Below, piece after piece: positions 37,185 to 46,657 of a stretch of DNA of 64,000 bases. The DNA is from Azonexus hydrophilus (GTDB taxonomy: Bacteria; Pseudomonadota; Gammaproteobacteria; Burkholderiales; Rhodocyclaceae): contig NZ_MTHD01000005.1 in the NCBI RefSeq assembly GCF_001956855.1, positions 248,001 through 312,000 of the forward strand, read 5' to 3'. Below the pieces are notes generated by a model, which was given only the letters and a program-made list of their open reading frames with translations, did not search any database and had not been told where the DNA came from. The translations under genes were made by a program, and so were the position numbers. How positions within the stretch are numbered: position 1 is the first letter of the stretch; every line of letters begins with the position of its first letter.

Positions 37185-38639
37185 ATGACCTCGAGCATTC
37201 TTCATCCGGACCGCCAGCGCAAAATCCGCGCATTGTTTGACGAATACATCGAGCTCTACGCTGCACGAGATGACCGGCTGACCACGTTGTTCAGCAAAGA
37301 CTTCAGCGGATACACGGGCGGCGGAAGTGTTCTGGTCACGGATTGCGACGAGTGGGTGAGAATCACCCGCCAGGATTTCTCCGAGGTGCCGGGGCGTATC
37401 CGCATCGAAATGCGCGACATCTCGTTGCAGGACCTGAGCGAGCAGGTCGTTGCCGTCACGGCTTTTTTCAACATTCATCTGCCGGTTCCCGACCATGTCC
37501 TGGCGCGTGAGGTAGCACGACTGACCTTGATCTTCCGTCTTGAAGGCGAGGCCTGGAAAATCGTTCATAGCGGCATTTCGATCCCCTATCACCTGGTGCT
37601 CGATGGCGAAGTCTATCCGCTCAAGAATCTGCAGGAGCGTAACCGGGAACTCGAAGCCCTGGTCGAAGAACGCACCCGGACGCTGAATGAAAGGGAGTCG
37701 TTCTACCGGCTGCTTACGGAAGATGCCATGGATGTCATCTGGCGGGTTGACAGCGAACTTCGCATCACCTACATCAGCCCATCGGACGAGCGCCTACGTG
37801 GCTACAAGGCAGACGAGGTCGTCGGTCATCACGTGCTTGAATTATTCAACGAAGAAGGCGCTGCCATCGTCATGGAAGCATGGCGCAAGCGGCAGGAAGC
37901 GGAGCGGGCAGGCAACAGGCTGGGCTTTGCCAGCTTCGAGGCCCCGCACCGTTGCAAGGACGGCAGCGTGATCTGGGGAGAAGTATTCTCAAAGGCCACG
38001 CGCGATGAAAACGGAAAGATCACCGGATATCACGGCATCACCCGCGAAATCACCACGCGCAAACAGATGCAGGACCAGGTCAGGCAACTGGCGTTCTATG
38101 ACACGCTCACCCAGCTTCCCAACCGGCGTTTGCTCAGCGATCGTCTGAGCCAGACGCTGGCTGCCAGCAAACGCTTTGGTCGCCATGGTGCCTTGATGTT
38201 TGTCGACCTCGATAACTTCAAGCCACTGAATGACAAATACGGCCATTTCGTCGGTGACCTGCTGCTGGTCGAAGCTGCCAGTCGATTGAAGGCTTGCGTA
38301 CGCGAAATGGACACCGTGGCGCGCTTTGGTGGCGATGAGTTTGTCGTGATGCTGGGCGAGCTTGATGCCGATCGCACGAAATCCATCGCCCAGGCCGAGG
38401 CCGTTGCCGAAAAGATCCGCCTCAGGCTGTCAGCGACCTATCATTTGAATATCGTGCACGAGGGGATGGCGGAGAGCACCGTTGAACATCATTGCTCGGC
38501 GAGCATTGGCGTGTTCGTGTTTCTCGACCATGAGGACAGCCCGGGCGATATCCTGAAATGGGCCGACAAAGCCATGTATCAGGCAAAAGCTGCAGGGCGG
38601 AACACGATCCGCTTTTATGAGGCGGAAGATTCGGCGTGA
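37185..38639 (+). CDS. SnoaL-like/PAS/GGDEF diguanylate cyclase
   Basis: A 484-residue soluble protein. An N-terminal SnoaL/NTF2-like domain (about 1-135, with the VTAFFNIHLP and GEAWKIVHSGIS strands) is joined by a coiled coil to a PAS domain (about 165-290) and a GGDEF domain with an intact ARFGGDEF and an RxxD site (REMD) five residues before. It should make c-di-GMP. An NTF2-like pocket as sensor for a cyclase is uncommon. ATG at 37185 matches the domain start; an upstream start at 37140 is possible. Confidence 0.88.
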   Translation: MTSSILHPDRQRKIRALFDEYIELYAARDDRLTTLFSKDFSGYTGGGSVLVTDCDEWVRITRQDFSEVPGRIRIEMRDISLQDLSEQVVAVTAFFNIHLPVPDHVLAREVARLTLIFRLEGEAWKIVHSGISIPYHLVLDGEVYPLKNLQERNRELEALVEERTRTLNERESFYRLLTEDAMDVIWRVDSELRITYISPSDERLRGYKADEVVGHHVLELFNEEGAAIVMEAWRKRQEAERAGNRLGFASFEAPHRCKDGSVIWGEVFSKATRDENGKITGYHGITREITTRKQMQDQVRQLAFYDTLTQLPNRRLLSDRLSQTLAASKRFGRHGALMFVDLDNFKPLNDKYGHFVGDLLLVEAASRLKACVREMDTVARFGGDEFVVMLGELDADRTKSIAQAEAVAEKIRLRLSATYHLNIVHEGMAESTVEHHCSASIGVFVFLDHEDSPGDILKWADKAMYQAKAAGRNTIRFYEAEDSA

Positions 38640-38706
38640 TGCTGGTCGTCGTGGGCGAATTTTGCCAGTACGCCAGCAGCCGTTGCTGATGCATCGCTGA
38701 TTTATT

Positions 38707-38794
38707 CGTCATCGCGAGGAGCGAAGCGACGTTGCGATCCAGAAAAGCCTGCTTGATCAATGCACTGGATTGCCGCGCTGCGCTCGCAATGACG
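38707..38794. repeat. Imperfect inverted repeat resembling a dispersed intergenic element
   Basis: The left arm CGTCATCGCGAGGAGCGAAG and the right arm ending GCGCTCGCAATGACG, with inner CGATCCAG/CTGGATTG, form an 88-bp hairpin-like repeat of the CGTCATTGCGAGGAGCGAAG type seen in many bacterial genomes. The rest of 38640-38921 holds no supportable gene. Confidence 0.7.
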
Positions 38795-38921
38795 GCCATG
38801 TCGAATGAATCAGCATCTCCAAAATGATCCGCTCAGCATCTGGCAGCGCTGGCTGCAGAACCATATGGATTAGCTGAAAGCCACCGTCAGCGCCTATCTG
38901 GCTACCTAGCCATTCCGTCGC

Positions 38922-41900
38922 CTAAATCCGCAATCGCGAATACCCAACCCCGCCGCCTTTCTCGACCCGAATCTGCGCCGGTATTCTTTCCTTCATGCCT
39001 TCGACGTGGCTGATCACGCCGATCATCTTGCCGCTGGCGTTGAGCGTGTCGAGGGCGTTCAGGGCGATTTCCAGAGTGTCGGCATCCAGTGTGCCGAAGC
39101 CTTCGTCGAGGAACAGCGAGTCAATCGAGGTCTTGTGGCTGACCAGGTCGGACAGGGCGAGCGCCAGCGCCAGGCTGACCAGGAAGCTTTCGCCGCCGGA
39201 GAGCGTGCGGGTGTCGCGGGCGACTTCGCCTTGCCAGCTGTCGACGATGTCGAGTTCGAGTTCGCCGGTGCTTTTGCGGCGCAGCAGGTAGCGGCCGTGC
39301 AGGCGGGCGAGGTGGCCGTTGGCCAGGTGCAGCAGGTGGTCGAGCGTGAGGCCCTGGGCGAACTTGCGGAACTTGTCGCCCTTGGCTGAGCCGATCAGGC
39401 TGTCGAGGCGTTGCCAGATGTCGGTTTCGGTGGTTTGCGCGGCGATCTGGGCGAACAGTGCCTGCTGGCTTTGCCGCGCCTCTTGGTCGCGGGTGAGCAG
39501 GGCGCGCTGGGCGCCGAGTTGTTCGCTGAGTTGGCGGCGCTGGGTGTCGAGCTGGGCGAGGGTTTCGTCGAGTTCGGGTAGCGGCGGGATCGGCGTTTCG
39601 CCGGCGCTGGCTTGCAGCCGAGCGAGTTTTTCGCGGGCGGCTGTGAGGACGGCTTCGGCTTGCTGTTTGGCGAGTTGCCGGGTTTCCTTGAGTTGCAGCA
39701 GGCGCTGGCGTTCTTCGGCCGGCAGTAGCGCGGCGCTGTAGGCGGCGAGGTCGGCGAAGGGGCTGGCGGCGAGGGCGGTTTGCCAGGCGGTCGCGGCGTC
39801 GGCGAAGGCTTTTTGTTGTTGCGCGAGGTTGGTTTCGAGCTGCGCTTGCCGGCCTTGTTGGGCGGCGAGCTGCTGGGTCAGGTCGGCGATGCGCTCGGCG
39901 CTGCGGGTGAGGGCGGTGGCCGGGTCGTCGGTAGTCGGGATTTCTGCGGTCGACGGGGTTTCCGGGCAGTTTTTCCGGCGTTCCGCCCATTGCACGGCCT
40001 GGGTTTGTGCTGCGTCGTAGCGTTCCTGTTGCTGGACGAGGAGGGCTGCCAGTTCCTGCCGGCGTTTTTGCATTTGCAGCCAGTGCTGCCATTCGCTGTC
40101 GCGTTCGGCTAGCCAGGCGGCGGGGTCGGGCGGGATTTCGTTCAGCGTTTCGACCAGTCTGGCGTCGAGTTCGGCCTGTTCGCGGGCGATGGCCTGCAGG
40201 GTTTTGTTTATCTCGGCCTGACGGGTCTGGTTGGTTTGCGTCGTCTGTTGCAGCAGTTTCTGCTGGTTGCCGGCGTTGAGCAGCGCCTGGGCGGTGTCGG
40301 TGGCGGTTTTGCGGGCGGCGTTCAGGGCTTGTTCGCCCTGATCGGCAGCTTGCATCCGGGCGGCGAGTCGGGTTTGCGCCTGTTCGGCGGCGGCGCGGGC
40401 GGTGGCCAGGGTTTCTGCGTTCTGCCAGGCGTCGACCGCAAGTGTGTTTGCGGGCAGTTCGGCGATGCTTTCCAGCCATTCGTTCTGCAGGCGGGCGCTT
40501 TCCTGTGTCGTTCTGGCTTGCTGCTCCAGCCCGCTTTTTTGCGTGGCTTGCGCGGCGGCTTGTTCGGCACGTAGTTGCTGGCCTTTCTGGGTCAGCGCTT
40601 CGAGCGCCGCCTGTTTTTCCTTGAGCGCGGTTTCGGTGGCGGAAACGTCGAGCGCGGCGTAGGCGGCGATGGCCGGGTGCTCATGGGCGCCGCACAGCGG
40701 GCAGGCTTCGCCCGGTTGCAGTTGCTGGCGATGTTGCTCCAGGCTCTGGATGCGGCGCTCCTGTTCGAGCAATTTTTGCTTGTCGGCGACCTGGCCGGCG
40801 AGTTCCTTGTGTTGCTCGCGCAGGGCGATCAGCAGCTTTTCCTGGGCGGCGATCTTCTGTTCGCCCTGTTGCAGTTGTGCGGCTTGCGTCGTTTGCAGTT
40901 CGGCCAGTTCGCGGCGGCGCTGGGCGAGGGCTTCGCGTTGCTGCCAGCGGGCGAGGTTGGCTTGTTCGCGCTGCCAGTGCTGGCGCAGGTCGGCCAGGGT
41001 TTGGCCGGCGAGGCGTTGGTTTTGTTCGGCCTGAATTTTTTCCAGGGCGGCGTCGGCAGTGGTTTTTGCCTTGTTTGCCGAGTCGACCGCAAGATTCTGC
41101 GCGGCGAGCTGGCGCGCGGTTTCGGCTTGTTCCTGTTCGAGTTTCTGCTGCGCTTGTTGTTGGGCGGCGAGGTCGCGTACCAGCTTGGCCCGCTGTTCGA
41201 ACTGCTGACGCCAGACGCCGAGGCGTTCGCCGAGTTGGGCGCGTTGCGGGTGGGCGGCGCAGAAGTCGTCGAGTTGTTTGGCTTCGCGCTGGCTTTGTTG
41301 CAGGGCCTGCTGCGTTTGCGCGGCAACCTGGGCGCTGTAGTGTTCGGCGGCGAGGTGCTGGGCGAACTGTTCGCCTTGCCGTGTCATGCGCTCGGCGTGC
41401 AGGGTCTTGAGTTCGTTTTCGCTTTGGGCGCAGGCAGTGCCGGCCTGTTGCCACTGCAGATGCAGCGGCTTGAGGAGTTCGGCGGGGTCGCTGGCGGCGA
41501 GCTTGGCAAGCTCCGGCACGGCGGCGGTCAGCGCGGCGTCGGCTTCCTGTTGCCTGACTTCGGCGGTTTTGATTTCCTGTTCGCCTTGCGCCAGATCGAG
41601 ACGCCATTGGCGCTGGGCTTGCGTCTGCTGGTGGCGGCGCTGGAGGTCGGCGAGTTGGCTGTCGAGGCGGCAGGCTTCGAGCTGCATGGCGGCGCGCTGC
41701 TCATCGCTCAGCAGTTCCATGCCGTCGGCGCGGGCTTTCAGCTGGTCGAGCTGACTTTTCGCTTCGCGCGCTTGTTCGAAAACCTTGCGCGAAATCTCGC
41801 CGTAGATTTCGGTGCCGGTCAGTTCTTCCAGGAGTTCGGCACGCTCGTTGGCACTGGCGTTGAGGAAGGCCGCGAAGCCGCCCTGGGCGAGCAGCATGGA

Positions 41901-42344
41901 CTTGGTGAAGCGTGGGAAATCGAGGCCGGTGATCTCGGCGATGCGTTTCAATTTGTCGTTGGTCTGCGTGCTGAGAATGGTGCCGTCGCCAGTGGCGAGT
42001 TCGACCTTGGGCGCCTGCAACGCGCCGTCGATCTTGTCGCGCGAGCGGCGCTGGCTCCAGAAGGCGCGGTAGACGGCACCCTTCACTTCAAACTCGACCT
42101 CGGCCAGGCAGTCGGCGGTGTGCCGCGTCATGATGTCGTTGTCGGACGCCGAGATGGTCTTCAGGCGCGGTGTCTGGTGATAGAGGGCGAGGCAGATGGC
42201 ATCGAGCAGCGTCGATTTGCCGGCGCCGGTCGGGCCGGTGATGGCGAACAGGCTGTTGTCGGTGAACGGTGGCTTGGTGAAGTCGATGGTCCATTCGCCC
42301 TTGAGCGAATTGAGGTTCTTCAGGCGCAGGGTGAGGATTTTCAT
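38922..42344 (-). CDS. sbcC: SbcC, exonuclease SMC-like ATPase subunit
   Basis: An 1140-residue Rad50-like protein: Walker [10 protein letters not shown] near residue 36, long glutamine/alanine-rich coiled coils, a zinc hook Cys548-PL-Cys551, and C-terminal signature [20 protein letters not shown] with Walker [14 protein letters not shown]. With SbcD it opens and degrades hairpin and other abnormal DNA ends. Length is normal. Two unrelated genes lie between it and sbcD, although both run in the same direction. Confidence 0.96.
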   Translation of the reverse strand: MKILTLRLKNLNSLKGEWTIDFTKPPFTDNSLFAITGPTGAGKSTLLDAICLALYHQTPRLKTISASDNDIMTRHTADCLAEVEFEVKGAVYRAFWSQRRSRDKIDGALQAPKVELATGDGTILSTQTNDKLKRIAEITGLDFPRFTKSMLLAQGGFAAFLNASANERAELLEELTGTEIYGEISRKVFEQAREAKSQLDQLKARADGMELLSDEQRAAMQLEACRLDSQLADLQRRHQQTQAQRQWRLDLAQGEQEIKTAEVRQQEADAALTAAVPELAKLAASDPAELLKPLHLQWQQAGTACAQSENELKTLHAERMTRQGEQFAQHLAAEHYSAQVAAQTQQALQQSQREAKQLDDFCAAHPQRAQLGERLGVWRQQFEQRAKLVRDLAAQQQAQQKLEQEQAETARQLAAQNLAVDSANKAKTTADAALEKIQAEQNQRLAGQTLADLRQHWQREQANLARWQQREALAQRRRELAELQTTQAAQLQQGEQKIAAQEKLLIALREQHKELAGQVADKQKLLEQERRIQSLEQHRQQLQPGEACPLCGAHEHPAIAAYAALDVSATETALKEKQAALEALTQKGQQLRAEQAAAQATQKSGLEQQARTTQESARLQNEWLESIAELPANTLAVDAWQNAETLATARAAAEQAQTRLAARMQAADQGEQALNAARKTATDTAQALLNAGNQQKLLQQTTQTNQTRQAEINKTLQAIAREQAELDARLVETLNEIPPDPAAWLAERDSEWQHWLQMQKRRQELAALLVQQQERYDAAQTQAVQWAERRKNCPETPSTAEIPTTDDPATALTRSAERIADLTQQLAAQQGRQAQLETNLAQQQKAFADAATAWQTALAASPFADLAAYSAALLPAEERQRLLQLKETRQLAKQQAEAVLTAAREKLARLQASAGETPIPPLPELDETLAQLDTQRRQLSEQLGAQRALLTRDQEARQSQQALFAQIAAQTTETDIWQRLDSLIGSAKGDKFRKFAQGLTLDHLLHLANGHLARLHGRYLLRRKSTGELELDIVDSWQGEVARDTRTLSGGESFLVSLALALALSDLVSHKTSIDSLFLDEGFGTLDADTLEIALNALDTLNASGKMIGVISHVEGMKERIPAQIRVEKGGGVGYSRLRI

Positions 42345-42480
42345 GCGGTGTGGCTTCGCGTCTGGGTGAGGGCATCCATCGAAGGGCCGATTTTACTGTT
42401 GGCGCCAGGCCACTGGGGGGCGTTTGTCAAAAAATGAGGATATTCCGCAGTACTTCGCCGGCGCCACACCGCAAGTGGCA

Positions 42481-42876
42481 TCAAGTGGATTGGCGTGCAG
42501 CCAGCCGGCTGGCCTGGGTTTTTCCGTCGTAGCCCCAGTTGCCGGCGGCGATCTCGCGGATGACCAGATAGCTGGCTTCGGGCAAAGGACCGCAGATTTC
42601 GCCGAGTAACGCATGCAAGGCAGCAAGGAAGGCAGTTTTCTCTTCGGCGCTGTTGCTGCCGGCAGTGATGCAGACTTCACCATGGCAGGGCAGCAACGCT
42701 GCAGCGGGTTTGTCGCCATTGATGAACCAGGCGTCCGCCGTGCACTCGATGCGGACAGCGGTGACTTCGGCGCGTTTGCGCAGCAGTTGCTGCAGCAATG
42801 CGGTGCTGCGGCTGGCGAGTTGATGTTGGGTTTCGGCGGTAATCGTTTGGCCGAGGGTGAGGTGCAGGTAGGGCAT
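42481..42876 (-). CDS. Tautomerase-superfamily protein
   Basis: A 131-residue protein whose start MPYLHLTLGQ leaves Pro as residue 1 after Met removal, as in 4-oxalocrotonate tautomerase and MIF families. A second half (EVCITAGSNSAEEKTAFLAALHALLGEI) fits a fused or long-chain tautomerase. ATG at 42876 is preferred to GTG at 42879 because of the Pro1 rule, with AAGGAG upstream. Divergent from a LysR gene, which is the usual arrangement of a regulator with its target. Confidence 0.75.
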   Translation of the reverse strand: MPYLHLTLGQTITAETQHQLASRSTALLQQLLRKRAEVTAVRIECTADAWFINGDKPAAALLPCHGEVCITAGSNSAEEKTAFLAALHALLGEICGPLPEASYLVIREIAAGNWGYDGKTQASRLAARQST

Positions 42877-42940
42877 CACGTTCTCCTTGTCTGGATGGGG
42901 TGCAGTGACTGTACTTTGGCTTTCATTATTTGGAAAATTG

Positions 42941-42959
42941 ATTAATATTGGTTATTAAT
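42941..42959. promoter_or_regulatory. Candidate LysR-type operator between tautomerase and lysR genes
   Basis: A direct ATTAAT-N7-ATTAAT arrangement with TTGGTTATT inside an AT-rich intergenic region. It contains T-N11-A spacing as found in LysR binding sites and lies 25-43 bases before the regulator start. Confidence 0.4.
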
Positions 42960-42983
42960 TCGAATTTAAAATAGGATTGTGCA

Positions 42984-43874
42984 ATGTCGCTCCGCCATCT
43001 CGACCTTGATGCCTTACGCGCTTTCGTCGCGATTGTTGAACAGGGCGGTTTTTCCATCGCGGCGGAACAGCTTGGCCGGACACAATCTGCCGTCAGCCTG
43101 CAGATCAAGCGGCTCGAACAGACGCTGGGGCAGACCTTGTTGCAGCGAGTGCAAGGGCGCGTAGACGGGCCGACCGCCGAAGGCAATGCGTTACTGGCTT
43201 ACGCGCGGCAGATGTTGCGGCTTAATGACGAAGCCTGCGCGATCCTGGCCCGGAATGCCGTAAGTGGCAGCCTGCGTATCGGTTTGCCCGAAGAATTGAT
43301 GGAGCAGGTTTTTCCTGCTGCGATGCCGCTGTTCCGGGCACGCTACCCACGCTTACGTTTGTCCGTTCAGGCGGAAGCGTCGATAGTGCTCCGTGCTGCG
43401 CTGGCGGAGGGCAGGCTCGATGTGGTGATCTACAAGGATTGCAGCGACGTCGTTGGCGGTGAGCTTGAGGTGCTGCGCGACGAGCCATTGTGTTGGGTGG
43501 CCGGCGAAGCCTACCGCGATACCTTGCACGCCGATGCGGGCGTCTTGCCGTTGGCGCTATTTGGTGAAAATTGCGTGTTCCGCATGGCGGCGACGGCTGC
43601 ACTGGCCCGCGCCGGTATCGCCTGGCAAGTGCATTATTCCGGTAGCAGCACGACCGGGTTGCGGCACGCGCTACGCCACGGCTTGGGGCTGGGTGTCCTG
43701 CCCGAAAGCCTGTTGGGTGACGGGCTATTGGCTGTTGATTCCTGCGCCGGTATTGCCTTGCCGAGCCTGCCGCGTTCCCGGCTGGTGGCGGCTTATGCGG
43801 GCGATAGCGTTGCGCCGGCCGCACATTGCCTGATTGGTGCGTTTGCCGAAAGTCTGCAACGACCGGTGAGGTGA
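42984..43874 (+). CDS. LysR-family transcriptional regulator
   Basis: A 296-residue regulator with the N-terminal LysR HTH (LDALRAFVAIVEQGGFSIAA, QSAVSLQIKRLEQTLG in the recognition region) and a C-terminal periplasmic-binding-type effector domain starting near SGSLRIGLPEEL. It is divergent from the tautomerase gene and probably controls it. The effector is unknown. The gene sits between sbcD and sbcC on the opposite strand. Confidence 0.92.
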   Translation: MSLRHLDLDALRAFVAIVEQGGFSIAAEQLGRTQSAVSLQIKRLEQTLGQTLLQRVQGRVDGPTAEGNALLAYARQMLRLNDEACAILARNAVSGSLRIGLPEELMEQVFPAAMPLFRARYPRLRLSVQAEASIVLRAALAEGRLDVVIYKDCSDVVGGELEVLRDEPLCWVAGEAYRDTLHADAGVLPLALFGENCVFRMAATAALARAGIAWQVHYSGSSTTGLRHALRHGLGLGVLPESLLGDGLLAVDSCAGIALPSLPRSRLVAAYAGDSVAPAAHCLIGAFAESLQRPVR

Positions 43875-43878
43875 TCTT

Positions 43879-45096
43879 TCATTCGCTGTCGGTCAGGCCG
43901 GCAACGATGGCGCGGTAACGTTCATTGAGCGCTGCGTGCATCTCGTCGCTCAATTCCTCCTGTTGCAGGCGGCGGGCGAAGACGTCGTGCGGGCTGAGTT
44001 CGTCCAGCGTTTCGCTGGCTGCAGCTTCCAGGCGGGCGGCGGCGTTGCCGCGCTGGCGGCGGATGCGCAGGACTTCGACCGGCCAGCCTGCAGTCAGCGC
44101 CTCGATGCGGGCCGGCAGGTCGGCCAGGTAGTCGTCGTCGGCGACGGTGACTTCGAGCCAGGCCGGGCGTTCGCGCGTGCCTTCGGCGGCTGCGGCACCG
44201 ATCGCGCCGGCCAGCGTTTCCAGATTGCCGCTGATGGCGACCAGGCCTTGAAAGCGCGGTACCGGCAGCACGGTGACGGTTTTCAGGCCGTCGCTGTCGA
44301 GGTCGACGAGCAGCATTTCCTTCGTTTGCCTGGCTTCGTCGAAGCCGAGCGGGATCGGCGAGCCGCAGTAGCGGATGTGTTCCAGCCCGCCAACTTTCTG
44401 CGGCCGGTGGATGTGGCCAAGCGCGATGTAGTCAGCCGGCGGGAAGGCGGCGGTCGGGAAGGCTTCGAGCGCGCCGACGTAGATCTCGCGCACCGATTCG
44501 CTGGTGCTGGCACCGACTGTGGTCAGGTGGCCGGTGGCGACGATCGGCAGGGTGATGCCGAGCGCGGCCATTTTTGCCCTGGCGGCGGCGTCGACCGCAA
44601 CATAGTGCTGCTGGATCGCCTGCTGCAGCGACTGCTGCTTGTCCTCGGCGCTTTGTCCGGCCTGGCTTTGCAGCACGTCGCGCGGGCGGATGAAGGGGAT
44701 GGCGCAGACGAGGCAGCCGGGTTTGCCGTTGCGCTGCGGCAGGACGATGACTTGCGTGCTGATGTCTTCGTGCGTCGCGGCGATCACCGTGGTGCCCAGG
44801 CGCGCCAGCAGTTCGCGGCTTTCACCCAGCGTCGCCGGCGAATCGTGGTTGCCGCCGAGCAGCAGCAGCGCGACGCCGGCTTCGTGCAGGCGCACGACCA
44901 GTTGGTTGTAGAGCTCGCGGGCGTAGGAGGGCGGGGTGCCGGTGTCGAAGATGTCGCCAGCAATCAGCACCGCGTCGACCTGTTGTTCATCCACCTGTTC
45001 GAGCAGCCAGCCGATCAGCGCCTGATGCTCGGCCTGCCGGCTCTTGCCCATGAAGTGCTGGCCGAGGTGCCAGTCGGAGGTGTGGAGGATGCGCAT
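43879..45096 (-). CDS. sbcD: SbcD, exonuclease nuclease subunit
   Basis: A 405-residue Mre11-like phosphoesterase with the metal motifs TSDWHLGQ (about residue 6), AGDIFDTG, GNHDS, GHLT and GHIHRP, followed by a capping domain. It is the nuclease partner of SbcC. ATG at 45096 is used because the protein begins MRILHTSDWHLG like other SbcD proteins. Its stop is 4 bases from the end of the convergent lysR gene. Confidence 0.96.
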   Translation of the reverse strand: MRILHTSDWHLGQHFMGKSRQAEHQALIGWLLEQVDEQQVDAVLIAGDIFDTGTPPSYARELYNQLVVRLHEAGVALLLLGGNHDSPATLGESRELLARLGTTVIAATHEDISTQVIVLPQRNGKPGCLVCAIPFIRPRDVLQSQAGQSAEDKQQSLQQAIQQHYVAVDAAARAKMAALGITLPIVATGHLTTVGASTSESVREIYVGALEAFPTAAFPPADYIALGHIHRPQKVGGLEHIRYCGSPIPLGFDEARQTKEMLLVDLDSDGLKTVTVLPVPRFQGLVAISGNLETLAGAIGAAAAEGTRERPAWLEVTVADDDYLADLPARIEALTAGWPVEVLRIRRQRGNAAARLEAAASETLDELSPHDVFARRLQQEELSDEMHAALNERYRAIVAGLTDSE

Positions 45097-45269
45097 CGGC
45101 GGGTTCGGGATGGAAAGGCCCGATTTTAAGCCGAGCGCGGGATTCGGTGCGGCTGCCGGCGATTTTTTGGAAATCGCGGGTAAAAACCTTGTGCCGGATA
45201 GGGACTTGTTGCTTAATGGCTGGCCGCGCTCCGGTCGGCGTCCCGTCAATTCACACAGCCATTCCCGTC

Positions 45270-45605
45270 ATGAGAAAACCGACCCTCTATCAAAGCATCA
45301 AGGCCAAGCGCCGCACGCAATCGCTGGTCATCGGCGTTACCTGGTACACCCCGGAAACCTGGGCACAGGTCAAGGCCACGGCGGTCGATCCCGAATGTTT
45401 CGAGGATTCCTTCGAAAAATGGAAGACGATGGCCGTCGCGGCCCGTCGCAATTTCCAGCGTTCCGGCGTGATGGCGCTCGAATGCCAGGTTGTTCCCGAG
45501 GAGTTCTTTGCCTGGTGCGCGCGTAATGAGCGCCAGAACGATTCAACGGCCCGCGGCGAGTACGTTTCGGAAAAACTGAGCGCGGCGCACGACGCCGGGA
45601 GCTGA
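45270..45605 (+). CDS. Conserved hypothetical protein, about 111 residues
   Basis: A small soluble, basic-to-neutral protein starting MRKPTLYQSIKAKRRTQSLV. The sequence contains GVTWYTPETWAQVKATAVDP and a FEDSFEKWKTMA segment. It resembles widespread short bacterial proteins of unknown function found in betaproteobacteria. No enzyme motif is visible. It is divergent from sbcD, with 173 bases between the starts. Confidence 0.65.
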   Translation: MRKPTLYQSIKAKRRTQSLVIGVTWYTPETWAQVKATAVDPECFEDSFEKWKTMAVAARRNFQRSGVMALECQVVPEEFFAWCARNERQNDSTARGEYVSEKLSAAHDAGS

Positions 45606-45739
45606 GTTTTTCCGGGAATTCCGCCTTGCCATTGGCGTAAAAATCCCCTGTTTGTTGATTGGCGTCAATACGTTGTCCTGACGTTGGCGTAGGTTGAACT
45701 CAGTAGTCTTTGTTCAGCGCTTCAATACGGGAGGCCATC

Positions 45740-46603
45740 ATGATCAATTGCAAATCCGCTCCATGGCGAGGGGGCATCTGTCTGTTGGCGTTGCTGCTGG
45801 CCGGGTGTCTGTCCACACCACCGCGCAGCACGCCGGTTAACAATCCGGTTCAGGCCAGCAATGCAGTTGCGAATATCGATAAGGAAATCCAGCAGGTTCA
45901 AGCAAAGATCCAGGGAACCAAGGATGACATCAACCAGCTGGTGATCGAGGATTTCGAGATCAAGCAGCAACTTCGGGTCAATGTGAATTATCCCCACAGT
46001 TCGGACTACAACATGACTGGTGGGCAGAATCCGGGTGACCCGAATACAGGGCGGGTGGTACGTGTCACGAAGAATCTGGAGGTCGCCCGCAAGGTACTGG
46101 AACAACAAAAGCAGGAACTGGAAAATCTGACGAAGCAGAAGCAGAGCCTGCAGCAGCAGTCGATGGGTTGCTTCCCGGCAGAAACGCTGGTGGTGATGGC
46201 CGATGGCACGACACGACCGTTTGCCGAAGTCCGGATCGGGGATCTCGTTCAGACCTACGACATCGGCTACGAAAAGACCGTGCCGAGAAAGGTCGTTGAT
46301 GTCTACCAGGTCGATGGCAACCACCTGTACCTGATCAATGGCGAATTGCGGACCAGTGGTGGCGAACGCCTGCTCAGCCAGGATGGCTGGCGACCTGTGC
46401 GCGACCTGAAGGTCGGCGACAGCATTCATGTTGCCGGGCGCATGCTGAAAATCGAGCGCATCGACCTGACGCCGGAAAATCGCCGGTTGTTCAACATGCA
46501 GGTTGCCGATACGCACAACTTCTATGTGGCAGTACCGGAACAGGGCGCCATCCTGGTGCACAACAGCGGTGGTGGCGGCGGAGGCGGTGGCGGCGGCAAA
46601 TAG
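45740..46603 (+). CDS. Lipoprotein with intein-like (Hint) domain and polyglycine tail
   Basis: A 287-residue predicted lipoprotein (lipobox LLAGC, Cys23). A helical coiled-coil region (about 43-142) precedes a Hint fold from Cys144 (GCFPAETLVVMADG) to Val-His274-Asn275, followed by Ser276, ten glycines and Lys287. Cys1 and the His-Asn end are those needed for intein-type chemistry, but the block B TxxH is replaced by TSGGE, so splicing or cleavage may be weak. RBS GGGAGG supports the start at 45740. No such system is known to me with a Gly-only C-extein. Confidence 0.75.
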   Translation: MINCKSAPWRGGICLLALLLAGCLSTPPRSTPVNNPVQASNAVANIDKEIQQVQAKIQGTKDDINQLVIEDFEIKQQLRVNVNYPHSSDYNMTGGQNPGDPNTGRVVRVTKNLEVARKVLEQQKQELENLTKQKQSLQQQSMGCFPAETLVVMADGTTRPFAEVRIGDLVQTYDIGYEKTVPRKVVDVYQVDGNHLYLINGELRTSGGERLLSQDGWRPVRDLKVGDSIHVAGRMLKIERIDLTPENRRLFNMQVADTHNFYVAVPEQGAILVHNSGGGGGGGGGGK

Positions 46604-46657
46604 GGCCGACAGGAACAGTCGCTCACGGTGCTTGATACTCTGGGTTGGGAGAAGAAA

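Noticed and set aside
38811..38880. Short frame starting ATGAATCAGCATCTCC after the inverted repeat
   Set aside because: Only 22 codons, no clear ribosome site and no recognised family; possibly a gene remnant but not supportable.
40575..42437. Open frame of 620 codons opposite sbcC
   Set aside because: Low-complexity Leu/Gly/Ala translation with no motif; sbcC on the other strand is complete.
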